A model generated the notes under the pieces. The model had not been told where the DNA came from and did no database searches. It saw only the letters and a list, made by a program, of their open reading frames with translations. This document shows positions 33,229 through 44,049 of a stretch of 64,000 nucleotides of DNA, piece by piece (position 1 is the stretch's first letter; every line of letters begins with the position of its first letter). A program made the position numbers and the translations under genes. Location of the stretch: NCBI RefSeq assembly GCF_030848805.1, contig NW_027269925.1:524072-588071 (forward strand). Reading direction: 5' to 3'. The stretch comes from Temnothorax longispinosus. Taxonomy: Eukaryota; Arthropoda; Insecta; Hymenoptera; Formicidae.

Positions 33229-33560
33229 CGCTTTTGTTGTCCGTTTATGCTCTAACTTCTGTAATTTTTTAAATATCGAGATGCACTTTTTTTTAATCGA
33301 TAGAGTATCATGTAAGGAAGGTTGGGATTGCATTTGGCAATGAACGGTAAAGCGGGTCTTTTTTAATAAAATTTAGAATTTTTGTAGAAATGTTTGTGGT
33401 TGCTCTAACTTCCGCAAATTTTAAGATACCGAGCTGTTTCTAATTTTATTATATTCTTCAGTCTTTTCTACCCCTATTTCATATACAATTCTTTAAGATT
33501 TTGTTGATTAGATTCAGCTTTATACGCGATCAAAGGTCCATATGCAAAAGTCCATATATG
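33110..33560. repeat. Copy of the (GT)n repeat family
   Basis: Contains (GT)n at 33165-33227, then gttgctctaacttccgc, and inverse gaaataggggtagaa (33465-33480); same family as 4071-4592 and 5280-6045. Confidence 0.7.
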
Positions 33561-33684
33561 GACCATGTAGCCTGAACTCCAAAAATCAATATCGATTTAA
33601 CATTGCGTCAATTGTAAAACCTCACTTGTGTTACTAAGCTGACCCTTTTTCAATCCATAAAAAGGTTAAATTTAAAATTAAAAA

Positions 33685-34047
33685 AAATTATGCAAATTAG
33701 AAATTTGCACTTTGCTTCTTCAACAATTTGAGGTGTGCGATTTGGAAATTTGCACATAGCAAAGTCACAATTTTGAAGTGAGAGAGTACGAAATTAGCAA
33801 ATTGAATCCACAACGTATTGTTACGCGCTAAAAGCTCCTCTCTGAGGAACCTTTTATTAGATGCATAATTCTTAGTTTGGCTTTCTCATAGAGAAACCTT
33901 TTTGCGCGTAACAATACGTTGTGGATTCAATTTGCTAATTTCCTACTCTTTCACGTCAAAATTGTGACTTTGCTATGTGCAAATTTCCAAATCGCACACC
34001 TCAATTTGTTGAGGAAGCAAAGTGCAAATTTCTAATTTGCACAATTC
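33685..34047. repeat. 360-bp foldback
   Basis: Arms 33685-33835 and 33900-34047 are inverse copies (gcaaattagaaatttgcact ... inverse) around a ~65-bp loop containing ctcctctctgagg. Confidence 0.8.
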
Positions 34048-34300
34048 TTTTTTTTAAAGTTTTTTTATAAAGTTTACAGGCTGCATCTTCTTCTTGCTGT
34101 CTTCCTGTAAGTCTATCTGCCCCTGTCCTTCCTTAACTTTCTTTAATTATACTTTTTTGTTTATATTAATTTTATTCCGGAATAAACCAAATTTGACGAA
34201 TTTTTTGAAATCAAGTTTATTTTTAATCAACCAAATCTTAAAGATTTAGGCACAGTGTCATGAATTGCTTGTTGAATGTATTTGTAAGAGCTTTATTCAC

Positions 34301-34330
34301 CTGAAGAGAGTCCGAATTTGGACCGAAACG
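34301..34330 (+). ncRNA. Hammerhead-like core
   Basis: CTGAAGA, then ga, stem GTCC/GGAC around gaattt, then C and GAAACG. Best-formed of the set together with 54570-54599. Confidence 0.5.
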
Positions 34331-35399
34331 TCGTTTTCTATTATTAAATTTGCCAGTTATGGTCAAGGAAGTTTGTTGATATTATATTACATATACATAT
34401 ATATCAGGTTATTCGACATAAATAATATATAAATATGGTATTTATATAAATATATTTGTTAACGAAAATATCTCATACGTATATATGGAATTAACATATA
34501 TTTCCAAGATATTAATTAACTTAAAAGTATAACAATCATCGACAAATAAAATTTCTTACAAATATTACACTCGGAAATATTAATTGTAGGCCAAATAAAA
34601 AAATACGCGTTTTCTCTTCTACGGAATTTTTTTCAGAAAGGAATTGTCAAAATAATAGGAGTATAGGTCAAAGCATGAAAATTTCTGCAAGAGTGATCAA
34701 CATAATTTTTTACTACAATTTTTATATGTTTATTAATTATTTTTACATCTCTACATTATTCCAAAGATCGCTTTTGATTATCGTGCAACGGCAACTCAGA
34801 TTCACGCCGAGATACCGAGAAAGCATTTCCAGCGTAAAAACATCGTCGATCGCGCGAGCTAAGTGAGAGCGACAAGGAGAGAGTAATATTCTCCCTCTCG
34901 CTCGGCACTGCCGAGCGCTACCGACACACCGATAGACCGAGCGTCACTCTGTGTGCGTAGTGGAGGGGGCGCGCATGCGCGAAAAACCGGGCCGGATTCA
35001 CATCACTGCTTGGGCTCCCCACTTATGCCGGATCGCTCCCACTCCTCGGAACTTTCTCGATTGTCCATTGTTCGCGGCCGGCACATCTGGCGCAATCATG
35101 CGAAAACACGATGATTTTCACTACCCTCTCGCATGCCCTTTTGCGCATCTCCCGTTTACGCCCGTTCTAGAAGGTTCCCGTGGAAATTTCCACGCGCAAC
35201 GCAGTGCGAGAACCTTCCTTCCTCGGTACCGCGCTGCACCAGGTTTTCACTCGCGGAAACTGTTCGACGCGGACGACGTCGACCCATGCGCATCTCCTCG
35301 GAGATGCCCCTGATGGTGAATTCGGGTATTCTTCCTGTAGACGTCGTCCAAGTGACGTCGATGTCGTCGGCCGTTGACGCCAACCCTCTGGCTAGGTTT

Positions 35400-35880
35400 C
35401 TCGGGAGCTGGTATCGCTGTTCCGGGCCACTGTTCCCGTAGATAATGCGTTTCCTGGGGATCTTCATCGGAGCTCGACGTCGACCCCCTAGGCGGGTGTC
35501 CCAGGACCTCTCGCGACGGATTCCGTCGTTTGTTCCCGGGAAAGATGCGTTTCCCGGGGAACCCGTCTGACCTTGACGCCGACCCCCTGGGAGGGTGTCC
35601 CAGGTCCTGGTAAGACTGTTGGATGGCTGAGTCCCTGGCGAAAATGCACTTTGCCGGGATTTTGCCGGACAATGGCGCCGACCCTGGAGAGGTTCCTCCG
35701 GTCCTGGCGAGTCCGTCGGACCTCTCTTTCCCTGGAGAAGTTGCGTTTCCTGGGGATTTCACCGGGTCATGGCGCGAACCCCCTGGGGCTGTGTCCCAGG
35801 TCCTCGGAAGACGTTTGGACCTATCTGTTCCTGGAGAAGATGATTTTTTCCAAGAACTTAGTATTTTCTTGGCGCCGCCC
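35400..35880. repeat. ~99-bp-period tandem array in LTR-like unit 2
   Basis: Anchor atgcgttt-type words at 35445, 35545, 35644, 35741 and 35840. Each unit has two inverted-repeat pairs, for example CCTGGGA...TCCCAGG and TCCCtGGC...GCCgGGGA-like stems, whose sequences vary while pairing is kept. Confidence 0.75.
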
Positions 35881-35889
35881 ACCTCATGG

Positions 35890-36428
35890 ACGCGCGTACC
35901 GGGTCCGGGGGATGTTCCTCCGTGCCCCCAATACGGGTTATCGCCGTAACTCTATGTCAGCGTTTCGAATTAAACGCGCTTATTATCATACGATCATTAT
36001 CGCTTAAACTATATCGACAACCGCTAAATAATATGAGACCTTTTTGATCGGCGGTGAGTCAAAGTATCAACTAAACTTCGTTTTATATCTATCGGCCGGA
36101 TATAATTCTTAACCTAAAATTACGCGCGGTCTTTGCCGTCTTACCGAGCCTGTATTTTAATAATACGCAAAAATCTAAATGTAACTGGCCGTACGGGCTT
36201 TCAACGCAATTTAATCCTATATCTCTAACGAATACCGTAACGCAATACCGAAAATGTAATCTCAAGTAAACTAAATAAACGTGAATGTCTTAAATGATAA
36301 TCGAACGAAATAAACTAATTGACCATTTTGGCGAGAAAGTTATCAAAAATTAAAATCAAAGAAAATAAACATGTATTTTATATATATATATCTATTGTCT
36401 CCGAGTGCCTCTCTGGCCTCGGTGATCG
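35890..36428. other. AT-rich block of LTR-like unit 2
   Basis: No coding signal; AATAAA-like strings at about 36307 (+). Corresponds to 26000-26170 of unit 1. Confidence 0.4.
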
Positions 36429-36826
36429 TCAATCGACGCACTGTCCTTCTCTATTGTGGCTCCCATGCCTCGTCGTCGTCGTCCTCGCTTTCTCCCGACG
36501 GCGACTGAAAGTCGTCGGAGGGTTGGTCAACCGGGCCGATCGGGAAATCGTACCCGACGAATTCCGCGATCGCGTCTTCAGAGGAGGAGGCGCGGGAGTC
36601 ATTATAGGAACCTGCAATGCCGACATTAACGGCGTGGGCGGCATGCTTGGGAGTTCCGTCTCCCGTGGTGCTGGTGCCGCTGCTGGGTTCCCCTGAGGCG
36701 GCTCCGCTTCCGCTACCGCTCGTTTCGTCTGTGCCGCGCGTGGCTCTGCAACGGGTAGTCTCTGTAGGATAACTCGGGGTGACCGTTTGGTCAAGCGACG
36801 CGGCTGTTGGGAAGTGCCCGGTCTCA
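36429..36826 (-). pseudogene. Terminal open frame of LTR-like unit 2, frame-shifted relative to unit 1
   Basis: Near the unit end one frame reads LRPGTSQQPRRL and SPRVILQRLP, like unit 1. The acidic end SGESEDDDDEAWEPQ lies in another frame (stop near 36451), implying at least one frameshift. Confidence 0.45.
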
Positions 36827-36954
36827 AGGTAAGCTACAAGAATATGCAATGAAAAATAGGGAGTTCCATTTAAAAAAACAAAGTTGAACTTTATATGACC
36901 TCAGCACGTTCACTCAAGGTCAAACCAATGACACCATCTTTTTTTTTCGCAGGA

Positions 36955-37990
36955 GAAATCTTCAACTACTGGGATTCCTAGGGCTCCAGAGTCCCATGTT
37001 TACCTCGTAGCCCTTTGCGGGGAAGACCCCCCCACCTCCGGGGAGAGGTATAACGGGGAGAGTGTGGGATTGTATAGTATGCACATCGCTCACGATTCTG
37101 CATGCATACCCTGCCCACTAAAACTCCTGCGGATGTCCCTCACGGCGCTCGTTGTTGGGAAGACCCCGGGAAACGCACTGATTCTTCCGGGGTCCCCCAG
37201 CGCCTAGCCCATCGTGGGCACCAACCCGGGAGACTCTTAGAGTCTCCCCCTATCCGTGGTGGAGCTGCCTCCTGTGCACAGCGGCGGGATGGGGGAACGT
37301 CCACCCAAACCCGCCGCCCCTCTAGCAGGAGCGGGTTATGCTGCTGGCGCGCGGTAAACCCCGCCCGCACGCCCGCTCCACCCCCGCGCAGGGATGCCAG
37401 ATTTGCGTTTCTGCAACGCTACCACGGCGCGTGTGGGGGCTAGGTGGGGATAGCGCCCACGAGTCGGCCAACTTCGGGCTGGTAGAAGAGCGCAGACATA
37501 TGATGTGCTATCTCTTTCTATCCTATGCTGAGGCATACGCGTTACCACGCGTTAGCACGCGTTACCATGCGTTACCGGTTATCGGCTGATAGCCCGTGTG
37601 ATAAATTCGATCTTGCGTGTCCCTTCCCGCACAGACGCGAGACACTAACATCGTGTCTCTTGATAATATATTTATATTTTATAATGTAAAAGTTACTAAT
37701 TAATAGGTCTTTAATTACATCGCATTTAACATTACATCGCCATTTATTTTATACATAAAATATATAAATTAATTACAAAAATAAAAAATGAAAAGAGCGT
37801 AAATAATAGAAATCCACTCTTGGCCAATATGTACTTTTTCTAAAAAAAACGTGTTGTTATAGAAAAATGCCTTATATGTTATGCAATTCTTACATATTTT
37901 TAATTAAAAGATATTAATGTGCATCGTTAATTTCGTCTTTTCTATTTGTGTAACATATATGTTGAATTATATAGATATTTTATTGAATAC
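36955..37990 (+). mobile_element. R1-like LINE, 3'-terminal fragment
   Basis: The part 37380-37985 is the inverse of 49375-49930, which follows an R1-type ORF2 end on the minus strand. It includes the shared gcagggatgccagatttgcg block and a run of cgcgttaccacgcgttagc repeats (37535-37575). The 5' part (36955-37380) is GC-rich and different from the other copy. Confidence 0.65.
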
Positions 37991-38149
37991 CTTTTCACAT
38001 TGCTATAAAAATTTCTTCATTTAATATTACTTATAAAAATATAAGTAAAATAATTCAAGTAAAAGACTTTAATTGTTTATTAAATTTGGTTTTTCATTAA
38101 TAATAAAATAACTATGTAACGGCTCTGTAATTAATAAACCAAAAACTCA

Positions 38150-38435
38150 ACGAAGGCAATAAGAGCCAAGCGTGACGTTTAACCGCTAAATTTTATTCTA
38201 AAATACATGGTGAGATAGCGAACGTTTCGACTCTTTTTTGGAGTCCTCCTCAGCGCATTATATGTATAACAAAGAAGTTTACGTTCCAAAGCATCGTCGT
38301 GTAATTTCCTGGTTGAAGTGCCAAAAAGGGTCGAAACGTTCGCTATCTTACCATGTATTTTACAATAAAATTTAGCGGGTTAAACGTCACGCTTGGCTCT
38401 TATTGCCTTTGTTGAGTTTTTGGTTTGTTAATAGT
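38150..38435. mobile_element. Penelope-type foldback without gene
   Basis: Inverted ~115-bp arms starting ccaaaaactcaacgaaggca and ending with the inverse. The minus-strand core at 38223-38253 reads CTGAGGA, GACTC/GAGTC stem, GAAACG. The right arm has a decayed core (38309-38338). It contains the word aagagccaagcg shared with 40882-41102. Confidence 0.65.
38223..38253 (-). ncRNA. Hammerhead-like core
   Basis: Minus strand CTGAGGA, extra G, GACTC/GAGTC stem, GAAACG. Confidence 0.5.
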
Positions 38436-38941
38436 AAAGTAATAAAGAATGGAAAGTTTAGAAATATTTTTTTTTAAATTATTGATACGATCCATTTATG
38501 CACCCTCGTTACTCTTGAGATGACTGCCTTGCGGTCTTATCTATTGGCACGGTCCTGCGTGGGCGATTCGCATTGTTTTCTAGCATGCACAATGTTTACG
38601 TAAAGCACGCATTCTTTTGCAAAGGAGCGTCTCGTTGTGCTGATCGCTGCGTCGTTACAGAGCTTTTCTCTAACCTCGCGATTTACGGTATTAACGATTT
38701 TTCACTTTTGCAATTCTCATTTCTATTCTTCCATTTTTTCTTTATTTTCGTGCTTTTTTTCTTTATATTTCTGCACTTCTGTCTTTCATTTTTCTTTATC
38801 CTTATTTCTTCTTTTTCGCAATCTTTTGCCATTTTCTTTCTATTTTTTCTATTCCACTTTTTCGATTATTTATTTCTATTTTTTATTCTATTTTTTATTT
38901 CTATTTTCTATCACTTTTATTATTTATATTTTATATTCAAT

Positions 38942-40520
38942 ATGGAAACACACGATAAAAATAAGAAAAAATCAAAGAAAAAATTTTTGCCAGCTTGGCT
39001 TAACGACGACCGGTATAAATTTTGGATAAGCCAAGTGCCATCTAATGATACCCTTTATCATTGCAATATATGCAATAAAAATTTTTCTTGTTTATCGTAT
39101 GTTTCCAGGCACGCGGATTCTGCGTGTCATAAAAAAAATCTTACAGAAAATGCTGAATGTAATAAAAATGTACAAGGGAAAAAAGTACAGCATAAAAGAA
39201 TATTTAGACCGCAATGGCTCGACATAAAACAGTATAAATTATGGTTACGCGAAGCACCTAATAGCGCTAATTCATTTTATTGTTTAATATGCGACAGAAC
39301 AATAATTATTACAGGCGGTCTAACGCAAATTCAGCGACACGCAGAATCCCAAATGCACAAAGAAAAATCTGAAAAAAATGACATGGCGGACAAATCGAAC
39401 GAAGATTTGAATACGCAAAATGATGAAGCACTTCTGACTTTTGATAAGAAATTAAAATTAGCACAGATACGAGTAACCGCATATATTACTGAACACAATC
39501 TTCCTTTTCAAGAGTCAGAAGGGCTTATCAAGCTTTGTCAAAGCATAGGAGAAGATCCTAAGGTCTTGAGAAACTTAAAAGTAGGTCGAACGAAATGTAC
39601 AAATATCATTAAAAATGTTTTGTGTCCGGTTGCGACAGATAATGTATGTAATAATGTTAAAAAATCAAAATTTTCTATTTTTATTGATGAAACATCAGAT
39701 ATAACGAATGAAAAATGGATGACGTTTCTTGTTCGATACGTAGATTCCGAAAATTTAGACATTCGTTCGCAATTAATAAAGTTAATTAATATTGATGCTA
39801 AAGATAATAGTGCAGACAAATTATTTAAGGCATTGAAACTGAAATGTGTAAACTAGAGATTCCATTTCCAAATATTCTTGCCCTGTCATGCGACAATGCG
39901 TCTGTCATGACAGGAAAACATGTATCGTTTAAAACAAAACTTGAGACAAAGTGTAAAAATTTATTAACATTTTCATGTCCTTGTCATTCCGCCGCATTAG
40001 CGGCGCACGCTGCATGCGCTAAATTGCCAGATTTTTGTGAACAATTTTTAAGAAAAATTGCTACTTACATTAACAACAGTCCAAAACGTTTAGCTATTTT
40101 CAATGACTTTTGTGAATGTTTTCAAGATACAACTCACAAAATTTTGAAGTTATGCGAAACTCGATGGCTCTCGCGTTATTCATGCATTGATAGACTTCTT
40201 GAATCGTGGGATACAATAAGACATTTCCTTAATGAAATGGGCGTGAGCGAAAAAACAAAGTCTGGGGAATACTTATTGTCTTTGATGGGAAATGTAGATA
40301 TAAAAGCGTACTTTTTATTTTTAAAATATGTTTTAAATTTCTTTAATACATTTAATGCCTTTTCAAGCTCACGACACAAGGATTCATTTATTACAATCTA
40401 AATCAGTTAATTTCCTTAAGCAAATCTCGGAAAATTTCTTAAAACCAGATTTATTAAAAGATTTGCTTACAAATATTTCATTTCGTGAAAAGGAGAATCA
40501 AAAATCTCTTGATAATGGGA
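38942..40520 (+). pseudogene. hAT transposase with two zinc fingers, frameshifted and 3'-truncated
   Basis: Met at 38942 begins a product with two BED/C2H2-like fingers: CNICNKNF...RHADSACH and CLICDRTI...RHAESQMH. The body follows: VGRTKCTNIIKNVL, IFIDETSDI (first catalytic D region), then after a one-base frame change at ~39838 LSCDNASVMTGKH (second D region), CPCHSAALAAH, CETRWLSRYSCIDRLLESW, then another break at ~40380. Homology with the minus copy at 44050-45310 stops at about 40515, so the C-terminal dimerisation part is missing. The upstream T/C-rich sequence (38690-38940) is not coding. Confidence 0.85.
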
Positions 40521-40881
40521 GCTTTCCATCAAGGCATTTAGACGACACACATCGACACAGTGTCAGACGCGGTGCTTTCCAACAACGACACGCCACAGCA
40601 CGGTCGAACACAGCTGTAGAGCATAGTCGAACACAGAATCTGGTTCATGGCTGCTAATTTTTGAATGGTGCTGTAGGGCTGTTTCATTTTATATATGTGG
40701 TATTGCATCATGATACCGTAGAATTATGCACATGTTTCGTTACTTTCGTTGACTTTCGTTTCGTTCGTTTGACCGATCCGTTCGCTTTGTGTGCTGTTTT
40801 GTGAAAACGGTGATTATTTTCATTTTTTAAGTATTTTTCAGTTACATTTTAACTAACATTTTATAATAATTAACATTTTAA

Positions 40882-41102
40882 GAGAGTGTTGAACGGGCTA
40901 AATAAGAGCCAAGCGCTGTTGACGGTGCACAAAGGTTAATTCCTTTATTTATGATAAAAATCAATTTTAAAACCGTACGTTTCCAAAATTCGGACCGAAA
41001 CGGTTTTAAAATTGATTTATCATAAATAAAGGAATTAACCTTCGTGCACCGTCAACAGCGCTTGGCTCTTATTTAGCCCGTTCAACACTCTTTGATTTTC
41101 AT
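40882..41102. mobile_element. 221-bp near-perfect palindrome, probable Penelope-type solo foldback
   Basis: Starts aagagagtgttgaacgggc and ends with its inverse; arms of ~100 bp meet near 40995 around accgaaacgg. Shares aataagagccaagcg with the foldback at 38150. Confidence 0.7.
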
Positions 41103-41428
41103 CAGATCAGAGCCTTTACACGGATTAACATTTTATTTTTAACTCGTAAAACGATGTTTTTTTACAGTTTTGTGAAAGGCACGATGTACATTTGCAAACA
41201 TTGCAACAAACAAATTCTTTTGTTTGACGATATTTCATCCCATGATTGCTTTTTGGGGAAGAATGTGTTTATGGAGAAAGATAATAATATTTTATTTTGT
41301 CAAGAGGATGAACGTGAGTATAGATAATCTATTATCTATTTTACTTCACATATGTTAATCTGTCCATAAATGATGAATGCGAGCAGGTTATAATAATAAA
41401 TGTTTAAATGTATTTTAACTTTTTATAG

Positions 41429-41788
41429 AAATGTCTTGTCTACAAAGCATGGAAAACGATAATGAAGATACAACGCAACTTTCGAATTCAACAAGTATCC
41501 TATCAACAAGTAAAGAACGTATGTATTTAACTGAAATATAAATATAGGCCCGTATTCAGAACGCGCTTACAACGATGTTAGCGCGAGATGTCAGCGCTCC
41601 TAGAACGCTTCATTGGCTAGGACTGCTAACATCGTTGTAAGTGCGTTCTAAATACAGCTCATAGAATATATATATCTTTTTTTTTTAACTTTTTATAGAA
41701 ATGTCTTGTCTACAAAGCATGGAAAACGATAATGAAGATGCAACGCAACTTTCGAATACAACAAGTATCCTATCAACAAGTAAAGAAC
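41429..41788 (+). repeat. Tandem exon duplication
   Basis: Two 90-nt exons (41429-41518, 41699-41788) with the same acceptor and donor flanks differ at two bases only. Both are phase 1-1, so inclusion of both adds 30 residues in frame. A MITE (41547-41660) lies in the first copy's downstream intron and is absent from the second. Confidence 0.85.
41547..41660. mobile_element. MITE with GGCCCGTATTCAGAACGC ends
   Basis: 114 bp, imperfect inverse at 41643-41660; internal gcgctaacatcgttgtaag pairing. Related in its first bases to 2323-2456. Confidence 0.7.
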
Positions 41789-42114
41789 GTATGTATTTAA
41801 CTGAAATATAAATATAGAATATATAATATATATATATAATATATTTGGATATATAGACAAATATATAATATGTGAATATTTTACATTTATATTTTTACAG
41901 ATGCCATTTGGGATAGAAAAGCAACATTGGCGGCTATAAGCCTCTATGAGGCAAATATAGAACTGATGGATCACCCGAAAAAAAAAAAGAAAAATATGGG
42001 AGGCAATAAGAATTGGACTGTTGGTATTTGGAATAAAGGTAGTGTTTCGTTAAATATTTTTTGAAATCTTGAGTAAATTTAGAAAGAATAAACCTTTTCT
42101 CCGCCAGTGAATAA

Positions 42115-42612
42115 ATAAAAAGCAGAGTAATAATCGACGCTGACTGGCAATATATAAATTTATTATATCTCACACTTGTTTGCTGATGACGTTTCGACCG
42201 TCACTTTCGGTTCTTATCAAGTGTTATTAAAGTTACATATTTCTTACACACAATTCAGTTCTGGCATTGTGCCAACAAGCCAAAAGTCAAGAAAAGTTTG
42301 CGCGTCATATGTAAATGAAGTGATATATGAGGGAAAAACATGTCAGCAACCCACGAGTGACAAAGGCACACATGCTGACATGCTTTTCCCTTATATACCA
42401 CTTCTTTTACATATGACACGCAAACTTTTCTTGACTTTTGGCTTATTGGCACAATGCCAGGACTGAATTGTTTGTAAGAGATATGTAACTTTAATAAGGA
42501 CCTTGATAAGGACCGAAAGTGACGGTCGAAACGTCATCAGTAAACAAGTGTGAGATATAATAAATTTATATATTGCCAGTCAGGGTCGATTATTACTCTC
42601 CTTTTTTTTTAA
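42115..42612. mobile_element. Penelope-type foldback in the element C intron
   Basis: Two ~230-bp inverted arms (tcgacgctgactggcaatat ... inverse). Core at 42502-42533 on + reads CTTGATAAG, GACCG/CGGTC stem, GAAACG: the stem is intact but the CUGANGA box is mutated. Confidence 0.65.
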
Positions 42613-43792
42613 GTAAATTTTTTAATAAAAATATTTTAACGCTAAGTTAATTCCATACATACATACGAACAAAATATTTATATAATAGAATAGAGAGTAT
42701 CGAAATATAGATATAGATGCAGTTGCACTGCTTTATTCTATTTTTCAATTAAAATGTAACAAAGGTATGTCTTAACATTGCGAACACTCCGTCTTTTATA
42801 TTTCAGATAACGAACGATCAAATACGATGGAAAATCAATGCGTTAGTAAAAAAATACAAAGAAGTGGTGTATAATAATTCATTATCGGGAAGGGCTCCTA
42901 TGGATTTCGAGTGGTATGAGCAGATGGATGAAATTCTCGGATCATGGCAGCGTGCCATTGCTGGACAAACTGTATCATCAAAATTAACATCAAAAACATC
43001 AAAAACATCAAATCCTTGTACGTCAATTTCTCAAAAGAAATCTTCGTGTGGGTCTTCTCTGCCGTTGCGACCAGTTCATCGATAGTAACCTTACCCAAGA
43101 GTACCTTATCGAAGAGTACCGGCAGTACCGTAGACTCAAGTGTTACTGACGTGAAAAAGCATAAGCGTCCGTGTCATGGAACGGGTTCTAAACTGCAGCA
43201 ACCAAGGTCGAACTCGAAAAACAGTGGCTGCATCATTTACAAAAAAAAGAAGAGCGTGATCATATCAAAAATCAAAGATATGCAACTCTTACCGAGACTA
43301 AAAAAGATGCCTTAAAGTTAAAAAAAAAGACAGCTTGATTTGAAAGAGGCTGAACTGGAACAGCGAAAAGAGATTGCAACGAAGAAGACAAAAGAAAAGA
43401 AAAACCGTCACTCAGAACTCATGGAAATCGAAACATTAAAATGTAAATTACTAAAAAAATTGGTAGAAGACAAAGAGAATCAGAATCTTCGTGAAACATG
43501 CGATTCCGACTAAAGTCCAATTCTGATTAGAGCAGCGTTAAGTCTTAACTTAAGTGTTATTTTTTTAGTGCGTTACAATACAAATAATATATTATTATAA
43601 GCCAAAGATTAGAGAATATTTTCTTTTTTATTGACACGTATCAAAAATACAAAATAAATTATAAGCCAAAGATTTAATAGATAAATGTATATTATATTTT
43701 TAATGTTCAATAAAGATAATTACATATAGTTATTCGTCTTTTATAGAGTCAATATTATTTAATCGTTCGGAGAATGACGTACACATGCGGTG

Positions 43793-44036
43793 TCCAGGCA
43801 TTAATGACCCCGTGTGTACAATAAATCATTGCTCAAGGAACAGTTCGGTAAAAAGTTCCATTCTGCGATCTCGTGCTGCTCCATGTGATATTTCCAGCTC
43901 TCTATTATCAACTGAAATCTCAAAATCGTCGTCATCTTCTTCAAGAAAATTGTAAACATCATTCCCGTCAATACAGTAATTATGTAAAATGCATGCCGCA
44001 ACTACTGTGTTAATGATAAAGGACATCTCACGATAC
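43793..44036 (-). pseudogene. HARBI1-type transposase C-terminus, element C
   Basis: Minus strand NTVVAACILHNYCIDGND and an acidic tail (LEEDDDDFEI) typical of the nuclease C-terminus. The rest is replaced by the hAT copy starting at 44050. Confidence 0.7.
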
Positions 44037-44049
44037 TCAGTAAAAAATT

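Larger units (their letters stand above)
31299..35008. mobile_element. hAT-type non-autonomous foldback, 8-bp target duplication CTTGGGCT
   Basis: Ends CAGTGATGTGAATCCGG and its inverse, with CTTGGGCT at 31291-31298 and 35009-35016; the 8-bp duplication and CAG terminus are diagnostic of hAT. Arms of ~0.75-0.8 kb are inverted copies of one another and at their inner ends include Penelope-type sequence with a hammerhead-like core. The centre holds a Penelope GIY-YIG fragment, a (GT)n repeat copy and a 360-bp foldback. No hAT transposase. Confidence 0.88.
30079..36826. mobile_element. LTR-like unit 2, ~3.03 kb without its hAT insertion, target duplication AGGT
   Basis: TGTGACCGGACGG at the left and CCCGGTCTCA at the right, flanked by AGGT at 30075-30078 and 36827-36830. 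Same plan as unit 1: ggtcgcca near the left end, micro-exons, ccgagagactgcctcgag, tandem array, AT-rich block, terminal minus-strand frame. It was split by a 3710-bp hAT element with a CTTGGGCT duplication. Divergence from unit 1 is large outside these landmarks. Confidence 0.7.
41184..43513 (+). pseudogene. Myb-like protein of Harbinger element C, with a duplicated exon
   Basis: Exon 1 41184-41313 (YICKHCNKQ, DDISSHDCF: the same C-x2-C...H-x-C finger as element A). Exon 2 41429-41518, its duplicate 41699-41788, exon 3 41901-42038 (IWDRKATLAAISLYEANIEL, Myb/SANT helix 1). Exon 4 from 42807 (ITNDQIRWKINALVKKYKEV, DEILG) and a coiled-coil end (LEQRKEIATKKTKEKK) to TAA at 43511-43513. Exons 1-3 join in phase 1. 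Exon 3 to exon 4 is out of phase and part of the Myb domain is missing, with a Penelope-type foldback in that intron. Further frame breaks near 43320. Convergent with the nuclease fragment at 43793. Confidence 0.75.

Noticed and set aside
33019..33333. Overlapping frames with Cys-Val or Thr-His repeats
   Set aside because: Translation of a (GT)n microsatellite on both strands.
35247..36007. Proteins across the ~99-bp array
   Set aside because: Same reason: repeat-derived frames on both strands.
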